A program made the translations under genes and the position numbers. A stretch of DNA of 64,000 bases. It comes from Martinezella calliandrae. Its GTDB lineage: Bacteria > Pseudomonadota > Alphaproteobacteria > Rhizobiales > Rhizobiaceae. The DNA lies in NCBI RefSeq assembly GCF_030272695.1, contig NZ_JARFYN010000017.1, positions 145,019 to 209,018 on the forward strand, read 5' to 3'. Under the pieces are notes generated by a model. The model was not told the DNA's origin and did not search any database. It saw nothing but the letters and a program-made list of their open reading frames with translations. This document shows positions 47,431 to 55,943 of this stretch, piece after piece. The stretch's first letter is position 1. Each line of letters begins with the position of its first letter.

Positions 47431-49026
47431 TTAGGACCGCTTCAGATCCTGGACCATCATCGCTGTGGCGTGGCGTGCGAGCGCCTGTGTCGGGGCGTTG
47501 GTATTGCCGCTGGTGATGTTCGGCATGATCGAGGCGTCGATCACGCGGAGGCCATCAACCCCGCGGACCCTGAGCCTCGCGTCAACGACTGCGCGCGCAT
47601 CCTGGCCCATCCGGCACGTGCCGACCGGGTGCCACATTGTCGTTACCGCGCGCTTTGCCCATTCAGCGATCTCGGCGTCAGACTGGATGCGCGGCCCGGG
47701 CTCGATTTCTTCCTCGATCACGGGCGCCAACGACTCCTGCGCCATAACCTTGCGGATCGCGCGCACTGCACCCACCACGGCCTTCAAGTCTTCTTCCTCG
47801 CCGATGAAGTTCGGGTGGATGAGGGGCATCGAAGTCGGGTCGCTGTCGGCCAACCGTACCCAGCCGCGGCTCTTAGGCCGAAGCACTACGAGTTCGAAGG
47901 TAATGCCGGAGCGGTCACCTGTCGGGCTGAGTTCCTGGTTCGCGATGATAGGAGCGTGATAGCATTGGATCGTGGGTGCGGCGGTGAAGTCGGACGGATT
48001 CCAGTGGGAGACCGTCTCGATGCCGTTGCCCGACGCCGGGCCATCCTTCGTCACGAAATAGCGCAGGCCTGCCTTTACGCTGCCAAGCCCATGCGCCGCA
48101 GCCTGGTAGCCGAGATCACCCGTCACATAAGCACGGACCGGTACCATCGGATGGTCCTGCAGATTTTCGCCTACTTCCGGAGAATCGACGATAACTGTGA
48201 TGCCCTGCTGGCGAAGCTGCTCGCCTGGCCCGATGCCAGAGTGCATGAGGATCGTCGGGCTATGGACGCTGCCGGCCGACAACACAACGTCGCCGGCCAG
48301 GATCCGCTCCGGGTCATTGCCCATGAGTTCGACGCCCACGGCCCGCTTGTTTTCGACGAGGATGCGAACGACGGTCTTGCCGGTGAGCAGGGTTACGCGG
48401 CCCGAGGCGAGATGCGGACGCAGATAAGCGTCGACAGCACTGCACCGCCGCTGATTTCCAACCGTGGACTGCACCGGCGAGACGCCGATCTGGCTCTTGC
48501 CGTTATAGTCGGGATTATAGGGAATCCCATATTCCTGGAATGCCTTGAGGCAATATTGGTTCAGCTCATTGATGCCCTTGGGCAGCTGGACTGCCAGGCC
48601 GCCATTGATGCCATGATAGTTGTCGTGGAAGGTGTCGTTGTCTTCCTGCGCCATGAAGACGGGAAGCAGGTCTTCGTACGACCATCTGCCGGTGCTGCCA
48701 ACCGCCTCCTGCCACGCCGCATAGTCGCCGATTTGGCCACGGACGTAGGCCATTGCATTGATCGAGGAGCCGCCGCCGAGAACCTTGCCGGAGCGATATG
48801 CTCGCTTGGTGCCGTGCTGGGGAATCGTCTCGTATTTCCAGACATGCCGATCGTGGGCCAGTATTTTGGCAAAGCCGGCAGGAATGTGGATCAACGGATC
48901 GCGATCGTTGTCGCCCGCCTCGATCAAAGCGATCGAGGCCACGGTGTGCTCCGCGAGATAACTCGCGACGACGCAGCCGGCTGCACCGGCGCCAACAATG
49001 ACAATGTCGTAGGCTTCCTGGGACAT
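47431..49026 (-). CDS. GMC-family FAD oxidoreductase (choline/alcohol dehydrogenase type)
   Basis: A 531-residue GMC oxidoreductase. YDIVIVGAGAAGCVVASYL (residues 6-24) binds FAD ADP, GKVLGGGSSINAMAYVRG (around 80-97) is GMC signature 1, and GSVHSPTILMHSGIGP is signature 2. The catalytic histidine is in MWHPVGTCRMG near 465. NTNAPTQALARHA closes the FAD site. ATG 49026 is chosen at the first homologous residue. It oxidises an alcohol to an aldehyde; the true substrate could be choline, polyethylene glycol or an alkyl alcohol. It lies 164 bases before the SDR gene, and the sequence between is not obviously coding. Confidence 0.92.
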   Translation of the reverse strand: MSQEAYDIVIVGAGAAGCVVASYLAEHTVASIALIEAGDNDRDPLIHIPAGFAKILAHDRHVWKYETIPQHGTKRAYRSGKVLGGGSSINAMAYVRGQIGDYAAWQEAVGSTGRWSYEDLLPVFMAQEDNDTFHDNYHGINGGLAVQLPKGINELNQYCLKAFQEYGIPYNPDYNGKSQIGVSPVQSTVGNQRRCSAVDAYLRPHLASGRVTLLTGKTVVRILVENKRAVGVELMGNDPERILAGDVVLSAGSVHSPTILMHSGIGPGEQLRQQGITVIVDSPEVGENLQDHPMVPVRAYVTGDLGYQAAAHGLGSVKAGLRYFVTKDGPASGNGIETVSHWNPSDFTAAPTIQCYHAPIIANQELSPTGDRSGITFELVVLRPKSRGWVRLADSDPTSMPLIHPNFIGEEEDLKAVVGAVRAIRKVMAQESLAPVIEEEIEPGPRIQSDAEIAEWAKRAVTTMWHPVGTCRMGQDARAVVDARLRVRGVDGLRVIDASIMPNITSGNTNAPTQALARHATAMMVQDLKRS

Positions 49027-49237
49027 CAGTATCTTTCTCTTTCGCATCGTTATTGTCGTTCGATCGGCGCCAGTCGCTGGTGCCGCGCCATCGCGGCACT
49101 TGATCCTGGAATTCATCGGACCGTGCGTTGAAGAATGACTTTCCAATGCTGGCGAGGGAAATCATCTCTCGCCATAGAGTCGATAGACGATCGTTATTGA
49201 TGCCTGCGGCGCCTCCCAGCTCGGCGAAGAACCCGCT

Positions 49238-49933
49238 CTAGGCCGCCGTTACTTGAATTCCGCGCTGAACCGCCGGACGGGCGAGGCCGCGGTCGAGCCA
49301 CGCCTGTACATGATGAAAGCGATCGAACCCGACGAGCTCGCGCGCTTCGTAAAAACCGATCAGGTTGCGCACCCAGCCGAGGAGCGAAATATCCGCGATA
49401 CTGTAGTCAGCGCCCATCACCCAGTCGCGACCCTCGAGCCTGTTATCGAGAACGCCGAGCAGCCGGGCAGATTCGGTTGCATAGCGGTCGCGCGGACGCT
49501 TGTCCTCATAGGACTTGCCCGCAAATTTGTTGAAAAAGCCGACCTGGCCGAACATTGGCCCCACTCCGCCCATCTGCCACATCACCCACTGGATCGTCTC
49601 GTAGCGGGTGTTCGGATCGGCCGAGATAAATTGCCCTGTCTTGTCGGCAAGATAGAGGAGGATCGCGCCGGATTCGAACAGCGCAAGCGGCGTTCCGCTT
49701 GGCCCGTCGGGGTCGTGGATCGCGGGAATCTTGCCATTGGGATTGAGCGCGAGAAAAGCCGGATCGTGGTTTTCGTTGGCCATGATGTCGATGCGGTGCG
49801 GCTCATAGGAAAGGCCCGTCTCCTCGAGCATGATCCCGACCTTCACCCCATTGGGCGTCGGCAGCGAAAAGAGCTGCAGCCGATCGGGGTACTGCGCCGG
49901 CCAGCGTGTGAAAATTGGATGATTGACTGTCAC
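49238..49933 (-). CDS. Glutathione S-transferase (YghU/Ure2p-like)
   Basis: A 231-residue GST. The thioredoxin-like N-terminal domain contains LFSLPTPNGVKVGIMLEETGL, with PNG instead of a catalytic Tyr or Ser-type motif, and NPNGKIPAIHDPDG and LFESGAILLYLADK. The helical C-terminal domain contains DYSIADISLLGWVRNL. It resembles the YghU/Nu-class GSTs that act as disulfide reductases. A GTG at 49933 with AGGAG just upstream is preferred over 50023. It follows the quinone-oxidoreductase gene by 144 bases, and a decayed copy of its C-terminal part lies near 54.4 kb. Confidence 0.9.
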   Translation of the reverse strand: MTVNHPIFTRWPAQYPDRLQLFSLPTPNGVKVGIMLEETGLSYEPHRIDIMANENHDPAFLALNPNGKIPAIHDPDGPSGTPLALFESGAILLYLADKTGQFISADPNTRYETIQWVMWQMGGVGPMFGQVGFFNKFAGKSYEDKRPRDRYATESARLLGVLDNRLEGRDWVMGADYSIADISLLGWVRNLIGFYEARELVGFDRFHHVQAWLDRGLARPAVQRGIQVTAA

Positions 49934-50077
49934 TTTCTCTCTCCTAGGTGAGCGGCCAAACCACGCAGGGACATGGCCGAATCTTGCGTCTGGATGCTTT
50001 CTGAAACGATCACCGCGACCCAAAAGGCAACGATGATCAACGAGAGGGGCGGAGCCGCTCGCCCTCCCCCAGAGTCC

Positions 50078-50995
50078 TCATGGACGAACGCGAATGATCG
50101 TCTTCCCGCTGATCCGCTTGGTCGGATTGAAAGCGGCGACGGCTTCGTCGAGGGTCGCGATATTGCCGATGTTCGTCCGCAGTCGGCCGATACGCACCCG
50201 CTGGATGATCTCACCCAGTTGCGCGCGATCGGACACGAGAACAAAGTCAATTGTTCGGCCGTTGGCAGGTCGTGCCTCGGTCGGCCCGGCGATCGTCACC
50301 AACGTTCCTCCGGCTCGAATAAGGCCTGCGGACCGCTTCGCTATGTCGCCGCCGAAGACATCGAAAACCAGATCGACGCTGCCGACGTCTTCCAGGGTGT
50401 CGTTTTCGAGATCGATGAACTCATGCGCGCCGAAGCCTAGCGCTGTCTGGCGATGGGCAGAACGTCCGGTGCCGATGACATAGGCTCCGGCCTCACGTGC
50501 GAGCTGGCTTACCATCGAACCGACTGCCCCTGCCGCGCCGTGCACGAGGATACTCTGCCCCACCTGAAGGCGACCGTGCTGGAAAAGTCCCTGCCATGCG
50601 GTCAGGCCGGGCATGGCCACACTCGCGCCGACGGTGAAGTCAACGTCGGCTGGCAGCGGCGCGAGATTGCGTGCCTCGATCGCCACATACTCCGCCAGAG
50701 TGCCGCTGCGATACGAGTCCGTGAGGCCGAACACCCGTTGTCCCACTGACAGCCCCGTCGTGCCATAGCCGAGTGCGGTGACCACTCCAGCCAGCTCCTG
50801 CCCGGGAATAACCGGCGTCCTGTCACGGCCGAGACGGTCGGTCCAGGTCGAGGGCCATGTCAACTCATCCCAGGTGAATCCTGATGCATGAACCTGAACC
50901 ACTACGTCGTTTATCGCTGGCTGTGGCTCGGGCTGCTCAAGGAGCGTCATTCCGGCCGTTCCGGCCGCCTGATCCGTTACGACAATTGCCTTCAT
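50078..50995 (-). CDS. Zinc-independent NADP-dependent alcohol dehydrogenase/quinone oxidoreductase (MDR)
   Basis: A 305-residue medium-chain dehydrogenase of the quinone-reductase type. It begins MKAIVVTDQAAGTAGMTLL, has GQELAGVVTALGYGTTGL near 70-88, and a nucleotide motif QSILVHGAAGAVGSMVSQLA near 145-165, with no catalytic or structural zinc ligands. It reduces quinones or enones. The ATG at 50995 has GGGAGACGG upstream and overlaps the stop of an 11-codon leader ORF (50992-51027). A decayed 5' copy of the same gene, with the same leader, lies at 56.7 kb. Confidence 0.93.
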   Translation of the reverse strand: MKAIVVTDQAAGTAGMTLLEQPEPQPAINDVVVQVHASGFTWDELTWPSTWTDRLGRDRTPVIPGQELAGVVTALGYGTTGLSVGQRVFGLTDSYRSGTLAEYVAIEARNLAPLPADVDFTVGASVAMPGLTAWQGLFQHGRLQVGQSILVHGAAGAVGSMVSQLAREAGAYVIGTGRSAHRQTALGFGAHEFIDLENDTLEDVGSVDLVFDVFGGDIAKRSAGLIRAGGTLVTIAGPTEARPANGRTIDFVLVSDRAQLGEIIQRVRIGRLRTNIGNIATLDEAVAAFNPTKRISGKTIIRVRP

Positions 50996-51027
50996 CGTCC
51001 GTCTCCCTGACTGTGGTATATGGTCAT
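50992..51027 (-). CDS. 11-codon leader ORF overlapping the quinone oxidoreductase start
   Basis: ATG at 51027 opens MTIYHSQGDGR and ends in TGA that shares ATGA with the next gene's ATG (50995). AAGGAATTC precedes it. The duplicate promoter at 56.8 kb has a corresponding leader, MKTYHTQAGGR, also ATGA-coupled. Conservation of length, coupling and Y-H, Q, G-R positions suggests a translated upstream ORF; it may just contain the next gene's ribosome binding site. Confidence 0.5.
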   Translation of the reverse strand: MTIYHSQGDGR

Positions 51028-51029
51028 CT

Positions 51030-51110
51030 TCAGAATTCCTTTGCAGACTTCCGAAACTACGACCGCGTAACTCGATGGTCCAATGATCTGCGGCTATAGA
51101 AACAATGCCA
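51030..51110 (-). promoter_or_regulatory. Promoter of the quinone oxidoreductase gene (duplicated element)
   Basis: TTGGAC on the minus strand, about 60 bases upstream of the leader ATG, is followed 17 bases later by GTAGTT. The same TTGGACCATCG and GCAAAGGAATTC blocks recur before the decayed copy at 56.8 kb. This shared region is the likely promoter/operator. Confidence 0.45.
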
Positions 51111-51128
51111 TCGATGCGGTGTGAAGCC

Positions 51129-51161
51129 GGATGCGCCCATAAATAGCTGCTGGGCGCATCC
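51129..51161 (-). terminator. Strong hairpin after the AhpD-like gene
   Basis: GGATGCGCCCA (51129-51139) and TGGGCGCATCC (51151-51161) are perfect 11-bp arms with an 11-base loop, just downstream of the AhpD-like stop at 51175. It likely ends the nitroreductase/AhpD-like transcript. No T run follows on either strand. Confidence 0.55.
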
Positions 51162-51174
51162 GCGCTTGAGAAGT

Positions 51175-51720
51175 TCAGATCGACCCTGCTGGTTTCACGG
51201 CAGGAAAGTCCTTGTCTGGATCGAACACGTTGTTGAAGAAGTTCGTGAGCGAGTATGTCGCCACCAGCGCGACGATCTCCATGATGTTCGCATCCGTGTA
51301 GCCGGCGTCGCGGACAGCTTTCAGATCGGCGTCGCTGACCTGCCCTCGGGTCTCGATGACTTTGCGCGCAAACTGGACCGCGGCGTCCCGCTTCGGGTCG
51401 TTGGCATGGCCTTTCCGGGCGAGCATGATTTCGTCGGCCGAAAGCTTGGCCATATGTTCGGCGGTAAAGCTGTGAACCGTCAGGCAGTAGTTGCAACCGT
51501 TCACTTCGGAAACTGCAAGACCAATGCTGTCACGCGTCTTCACGTCGAGCGCCTTGCTCATGGAGCCGAACAGGGTGGCCCATGCGTTGAAGGCGATCGG
51601 GCTCTGCGCGAAGGTCGCCATCATGTTGGGGGTGAACCCGATGTTCTTGGTGAACGCATCGAGAGTCGGTTTCGATTCGACCGGCACCTGTTCCGGCTTC
51701 AGGGTAATAGTTCTAGGCAT
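51175..51720 (-). CDS. AhpD-like carboxymuconolactone decarboxylase-family protein, copy 1
   Basis: A 181-residue CMD/AhpD-family protein. The peroxidatic motif is EVNGCNYCLTVHSFTAEH near residues 76-93, with CxxC and the proton-relay histidine. The N-terminus begins MPRTITLKPEQVPVESKPTL. The ATG at 51720 is chosen by comparison with the paralogue at 55364, although 51723 and 51732 are in frame. Proteins of this kind reduce alkyl peroxides with a thiol partner. It lies 35 bases after the nitroreductase gene. It is almost identical to copy 2. Confidence 0.9.
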   Translation of the reverse strand: MPRTITLKPEQVPVESKPTLDAFTKNIGFTPNMMATFAQSPIAFNAWATLFGSMSKALDVKTRDSIGLAVSEVNGCNYCLTVHSFTAEHMAKLSADEIMLARKGHANDPKRDAAVQFARKVIETRGQVSDADLKAVRDAGYTDANIMEIVALVATYSLTNFFNNVFDPDKDFPAVKPAGSI

Positions 51721-51754
51721 CATGGTCTCCATAAGTTATTGGTTGAGTTGAGAA

Positions 51755-52459
51755 TTATGCGAAGTCCAGGACATCGGCGACCGGCATGCGCGGCTTCTGA
51801 GGCCAGTTGCCGGCCCGCTCCGGTCCGACGGTCAGCAGCATCACTGGGATTTCGTCTTCAGCGAGGTTGAACACGCTGTGCACCGCCTCTGCGTTGAAAC
51901 CGATCATCGGTGTGGAACCGAGGCCGAGGGAGCGAGCGGCATAGATGATCGCCGCGGTGCCAAAAGTAGCAGTGCGCACCGCCTCGTCGCGTTGCCGTTG
52001 GGGCTGATCGTCATACAGCCCGCGAGCGGGAGCTTCCCATTCAGGCACCACGTGCGCCGGCATGATGCCGGCCTCTACTACCGGGGCAAGGCGCTCGGGG
52101 ACGGTGCTGGCATCGGCCAGCCGGCCGATGATGATGAAGGTAACGGCAGCTTCGGTGATCGCGGGCTGATTCCAGGCGATCGGCCGCAACCGAGCCTTTG
52201 CTTCGGGTGTACGGACGGCGATAAACCGCCAATTCTGCAGATGAAAGGAAGTCGGCGCAGACGTGCCGATCCGCACGAGGTCGCGAATCTGATCGTCGCT
52301 CAGAGTGGCGTTGGGGTCGTAGTACTTGGCAGCACTACGGCTCAGAATGGTTTCGATGACGGCATTCGTCGGCAGCGGCCACTCGGAAGCCGCAAGCCTG
52401 TGGATTCCAACTGGTTCGGCGACTGCCTTATCATTAGAGGCGATACTGATGTAGTTCAT
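51755..52459 (-). CDS. Nitroreductase-family flavoprotein, copy 1
   Basis: A 234-residue FMN-dependent nitroreductase-like enzyme. The core begins ETILSRSAAKYYDPNATLSDDQIRDLV, then APTSFHLQNWRFIAVRTPEAKARL, and GLGSTPMIGF near 190 binds flavin. It has an N-terminal extension relative to copy 2. ATG 52459 has GAGGAG seven bases upstream. The enzyme should reduce nitro groups, quinones or similar with NAD(P)H. It and the downstream AhpD-like gene are repeated at 55-56.6 kb. It follows the AraC-type gene by 127 bases. Confidence 0.9.
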   Translation of the reverse strand: MNYISIASNDKAVAEPVGIHRLAASEWPLPTNAVIETILSRSAAKYYDPNATLSDDQIRDLVRIGTSAPTSFHLQNWRFIAVRTPEAKARLRPIAWNQPAITEAAVTFIIIGRLADASTVPERLAPVVEAGIMPAHVVPEWEAPARGLYDDQPQRQRDEAVRTATFGTAAIIYAARSLGLGSTPMIGFNAEAVHSVFNLAEDEIPVMLLTVGPERAGNWPQKPRMPVADVLDFA

Positions 52460-52586
52460 TGGGTGGCTCCTCATCAAGTGATTACGGAGCCGAATTTACT
52501 GCCGTCAGTGCAAATATCGAGACTGAATTGGCTCAATATGATGCGCAAAAGGATCAAATGACGTGCTTGACCCACAGGCCGCGCGT

Positions 52587-53543
52587 TTACTCGCGATTGT
52601 GCGCCAGTCGGCGCCATTCACCCGGCGTCATGCCCATCCTTTCGGCGAACACGCGGCGGAATGCCGAAACAGACTGATACCCGACCGTCTCGGCCACAGC
52701 CTCGGTGCTGACCGCCGGCTTCTTCAACTCGTTGGCTGCTAGACTCATGCGGAGATCGGTCAACAAGTCGAGGGCAGAGCAACCTAGCTTGTCCTGAAAG
52801 TGCCGCATGAACGTAGCACGCGACATGCCGCACAAGTCCGCCAGATCAGGCAGTTTCCAGGACCGCGTTGGATCGGCAAACATCGCCGCAATGGCTGGAG
52901 CCAATCGCGGATGGCCGGCGAGCGCCAGCAAGCCTTCGGGGGCTTTCTCGGATTCGCTCGCCGCACGCAGTACCAGTGTAAACAGGGCCGAAGAAAGCGC
53001 GTTGAGAACGGCGCGTCCTCCCGCTCGGTCGCCGGAGGACTCAGTGCGCATGAGCCCCACCAAACTGACCAGTTGGTTCGAAGCAGACTCGATACCATCT
53101 TGTCGATGGTGCTCCATAGCCCGCGCCACCAGATTTGTTGGCAGGTAGTTACGGATCAGTCGATCATGGGGCGGCGCGATGAAAAATCGCCCACACAACA
53201 GATCCAGTTGCTCGCCCTGGCCATCGTTCTCGCTCAGTGTCCATCCGGCAGAGTTCCTGCTTTCGTGCGTACCGATCGGCGTCTGTCCGCTACCGTCGTG
53301 CAGAACATGCGCGGCGCCGTGAGGCAACAGCACGATATCTCCGCTCACGAGCTCCCTTGCTGTTCTCGTCTCGGGATCCTCCAAAATAGCCCGGCCCTTG
53401 ACTATGACATGGTAGGGAATTTCGTTCGCCGCCGCCCGGTCCCAAGCCACACGCCATGGCGCACCGTAGACGCAGCGGACTTCGAGCTGGCCAGTAACGG
53501 TGATGATTTGCAAAAGATGGCTTAGCCAATCGACTTCAGACAT
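52587..53543 (-). CDS. AraC-family transcriptional regulator with cupin domain
   Basis: A 318-residue regulator. The N-terminal cupin (AraC_binding_2/cupin_6 type) spans residues 1-180 (RELVSGDIVLLPHGAAHVLHDG), and the C-terminal double helix-turn-helix contains LADLCGMSRATFMRHFQDKLG and AVAETVGYQSVSAFRRVFAERMGMTPGEWR. The ATG at 53543 (MSEVDWLSHLLQ) is preferred since the cupin family begins there; an ATG at 53735 is in frame. It is upstream of the nitroreductase/AhpD pair, likely its regulator. The inducer is unknown. Confidence 0.85.
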   Translation of the reverse strand: MSEVDWLSHLLQIITVTGQLEVRCVYGAPWRVAWDRAAANEIPYHVIVKGRAILEDPETRTARELVSGDIVLLPHGAAHVLHDGSGQTPIGTHESRNSAGWTLSENDGQGEQLDLLCGRFFIAPPHDRLIRNYLPTNLVARAMEHHRQDGIESASNQLVSLVGLMRTESSGDRAGGRAVLNALSSALFTLVLRAASESEKAPEGLLALAGHPRLAPAIAAMFADPTRSWKLPDLADLCGMSRATFMRHFQDKLGCSALDLLTDLRMSLAANELKKPAVSTEAVAETVGYQSVSAFRRVFAERMGMTPGEWRRLAHNRE

Positions 53544-53764
53544 AGGCCTCGGGAACTTGAAACGCTCGGGCATCTTATCGTAGTTACACACCGGTTGCAG
53601 GGGACACATGGCCCTAGGCGCGAGCTGATCGGACACATAACGAGCCAACTCGTCCGCGGAGCTGGCCGGCCCCACTTCAAAATCCCGACGGCAACCATCT
53701 ATCGCAACCTTGTTAGAATCGCCGATGCGCCGCACGAATCCTGAGGACGAACCGATCCTGCCTG

Positions 53765-54214
53765 TCAGGCAAATCGCTTTCGGTATTGGATGAAACCCGA
53801 GCGATCAGCGACGCGGTCGTAAAGCTGCATGGCGTTATGGTTGGATTCGTGAGTCAGCCAGTACACGCGGGATGCCCCACGACGTCTAGCATCCGCGTAG
53901 ACATGTTCGATCAGAGCACGGCCGATACCGCTACCTCGGGCATCGTCTGCAACAAACAGGTCCTGCAGATAGCAGTAGTCTTCCACCGTCCAGGTGGATC
54001 GATGATAGATCCAATGCACCAGCCCCGATGCCTGTTCGCCGACCATGGCGAGCGCCGCATGCATCGGCTCGAGCGGATCCAGGAAGCGTGCCCAGGTCTT
54101 GAGCGTCACGGATTCGGGGATATCCACTTCGTAAAAGCGCTGATAGCCTTTCCACAGTGGAAGCCAAGCATCAAAATCATTGCTATGAATGGGTTTGATC
54201 TCAACCGATTTCAT
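53765..54214 (-). CDS. GNAT-family N-acetyltransferase
   Basis: A 149-residue acetyltransferase. The CoA-binding element is DDARGSGIGRALIEHVYADARRRG near residues 88-111, followed by VYWLTHESNHNAMQLYDRV, typical of small-molecule acetyltransferases. The ATG at 54214 has CAGGAGC upstream. It lies between the AraC gene and the remnant GST sequence. Substrate unknown. The region 53544-53764 between it and the AraC gene shows no gene. Confidence 0.88.
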   Translation of the reverse strand: MKSVEIKPIHSNDFDAWLPLWKGYQRFYEVDIPESVTLKTWARFLDPLEPMHAALAMVGEQASGLVHWIYHRSTWTVEDYCYLQDLFVADDARGSGIGRALIEHVYADARRRGASRVYWLTHESNHNAMQLYDRVADRSGFIQYRKRFA

Positions 54215-54399
54215 GGAATGCTCCTGAAACAAGGGGTTGCAAGGATCTGGAGGTTGGCCTGTGTTCGTGCATTCGCCATCATCCGAAGCGTCCAGTAGTC
54301 CCTGCAGTAGTATTGCGGCCTTCTTTCGTCCGTCAATTCCTCCGCCCTCTCCGAGTTTCTTCTAAGCGCAGTTACCTCCGGCACCTGAAGAAAGCCGTC

Positions 54400-54486
54400 G
54401 AAGCGACGATCTCGCGCACCTCGCAATAGCCGATCAGGTTCGTACCCAGCCGAGGAGCGAAATATCTGCGATGCCGCAGTCAGTGG
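54400..54486 (-). pseudogene. Glutathione S-transferase remnant
   Basis: On the minus strand this segment reads DCGIADISLLGWVR and, in a shifted frame, NLIGYCEVREIV, matching DYSIADISLLGWVRNLIGFYEARELV of the GST gene at 49.2 kb. One base is missing at the junction after GWVR. It directly abuts the SDR stop (54480) and has no start of its own. It is a decayed duplicate. Confidence 0.7.
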
Positions 54487-55193
54487 CCAGCACTTAGCCC
54501 ACCGTCGACGTGCATGATCTCTCCGGTGATGAACGGTGCCGAGTCGAGAAAGAGGATGGCGTTGGCAATATCGCCTGTTTCCCCCATGCGTCCGATAGGA
54601 TGCAAAGCTCCCAGCGCTTCGAAAGTGTCAGGCGCATGCATCGGCGTCTTTATGATTCCGGGAGCGACGGCGTTCACGCGAATGCCCTTCTTCGCATACT
54701 CGATCGCCAGTGACTTCGTGGCAGCGTTGATGCCGCCCTTCGTCATAGCCGCCAACACCGAATAGACCCCGCTAATCGCCGCCGCGTCACCTATGCTGGC
54801 AGTGACGCTTACCACGTGGCCACTCGAATGCTTTTCCATCTCGGCGATCGCGCGTTGCGTGATGTGATAGAAGCCCGCCATGTTCACATTCATCACGGCG
54901 GCGTAATCTTCCGCGGTGTGCTCGGGGAAAGGCTTTCCGATGTAGGTCCCGGCGTTGTTCACCAGCGTATCGATCCGGCCAAATCGCGCAATACCTTCGG
55001 AAATGACACGTTGTGCCGTTGCGGGATCGCCGATGTCACCGGCGACGCTCAGCACGTTCTCGTCGTCCGACGGCTTGATCGACCGCGAAGTTGCGACAAT
55101 GCGGTAATCGAGCGCTCGAAATGCCTCTACCACTTTGGCGCCGACGCCTTGCGACGCGCCAGTGACGACAACAACCTTCTGTGACGTGTTCAT
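54480..55193 (-). CDS. Short-chain dehydrogenase/reductase (SDR)
   Basis: A 237-residue SDR. TGASQGVGAKVVEAF near residues 11-25 binds NAD(P), NNAGTYI near 83-89, and the catalytic region is YSVLAAMTKGGINAATKSLAIEY. The expected YxxxK is not cleanly seen: the tyrosine of GVYSVL is followed by an insertion before AMTKGG, so catalysis may be atypical. It ends DGGLSAGH, the family's usual tail, exactly where GST remnant sequence begins. The ATG at 55193 lacks a strong ribosome binding site. It is downstream of AhpD-like copy 2. Confidence 0.88.
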   Translation of the reverse strand: MNTSQKVVVVTGASQGVGAKVVEAFRALDYRIVATSRSIKPSDDENVLSVAGDIGDPATAQRVISEGIARFGRIDTLVNNAGTYIGKPFPEHTAEDYAAVMNVNMAGFYHITQRAIAEMEKHSSGHVVSVTASIGDAAAISGVYSVLAAMTKGGINAATKSLAIEYAKKGIRVNAVAPGIIKTPMHAPDTFEALGALHPIGRMGETGDIANAILFLDSAPFITGEIMHVDGGLSAGH

Positions 55194-55363
55194 GCTTTTG
55201 CCCCGGAAAAATAATCAAGTGTTTCTAACCTCGTCGGCACAGGCGAAAAACCCGGACACGTATCCAAGGCTCGTTCCTGGACGCATCCGGGCTTTGGCGT
55301 TCCGCTCGCATCACATATGTCCTCCAAGGACCCTCAGAGAGCGTCGATGCAAGCGGATGGAGT

Positions 55364-55909
55364 TCAGATCGACCCTGCCGGCGTAACGGCGGGAAAGTCC
55401 TTGTCGGGATCGAACACGTTGTTGAAGAAGTTCGTCAGGGAGTACATAGCCACCAGCGCGACGATCTCCATGATGTTCGCATCCGTGTAGCCGGCGTCGC
55501 GGACGGTATTCAAATCGGCGTCGCTGACCTTGCCGCTTGTCTCGATGATTTTGCGCGCGAACTGGACGGCGGCGTCCCGTTTCGGGTCGTTGGCATGGCC
55601 CTTCCGGGCAAGGATGATGTCGTCGGCCGAGAGCTTGGCCATGTGCTCGGCCGTAAAGCTGTGAACCGTCAGGCAGTAGTTGCACCCGTTCACTTCGGAG
55701 ACGGCGAGACCAATGCTGTCACGCGTCTTCACGTCGAGCGCCTTGCTCATGGAGCCGAACAGCGTGGCCCAGGCGTTGAACGCGATCGGGCTCTGCGCGA
55801 AGGTCGCCATCATGTTGGGGGTGAACCCGACGTTCTTGGTGAACGCATCGAGAGTCGGTTTCGAATCGGCCGGCACCAGTTCCGGCTTTAGCGCAGCAGA
55901 TCTTGCCAT
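55364..55909 (-). CDS. AhpD-like carboxymuconolactone decarboxylase-family protein, copy 2
   Basis: A 181-residue protein nearly identical to copy 1 (51175-51720), including EVNGCNYCLTVHS with CxxC. Differences cluster at the N-terminus (MARSAALKPELVPADSKP). The ATG at 55909 has GGAGAC directly upstream. It follows nitroreductase copy 2 by 34 bases, the same spacing as in copy 1, and so belongs to the same duplicated block. Confidence 0.92.
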   Translation of the reverse strand: MARSAALKPELVPADSKPTLDAFTKNVGFTPNMMATFAQSPIAFNAWATLFGSMSKALDVKTRDSIGLAVSEVNGCNYCLTVHSFTAEHMAKLSADDIILARKGHANDPKRDAAVQFARKIIETSGKVSDADLNTVRDAGYTDANIMEIVALVAMYSLTNFFNNVFDPDKDFPAVTPAGSI

Positions 55910-55943
55910 TATAGTCTCCGTAAATAACTGATTTTACTAGAAA

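Noticed and set aside
46843..49131. 762-residue plus-strand ORF
   Set aside because: It is antisense to the GMC oxidoreductase and SDR genes and mirrors their codons.
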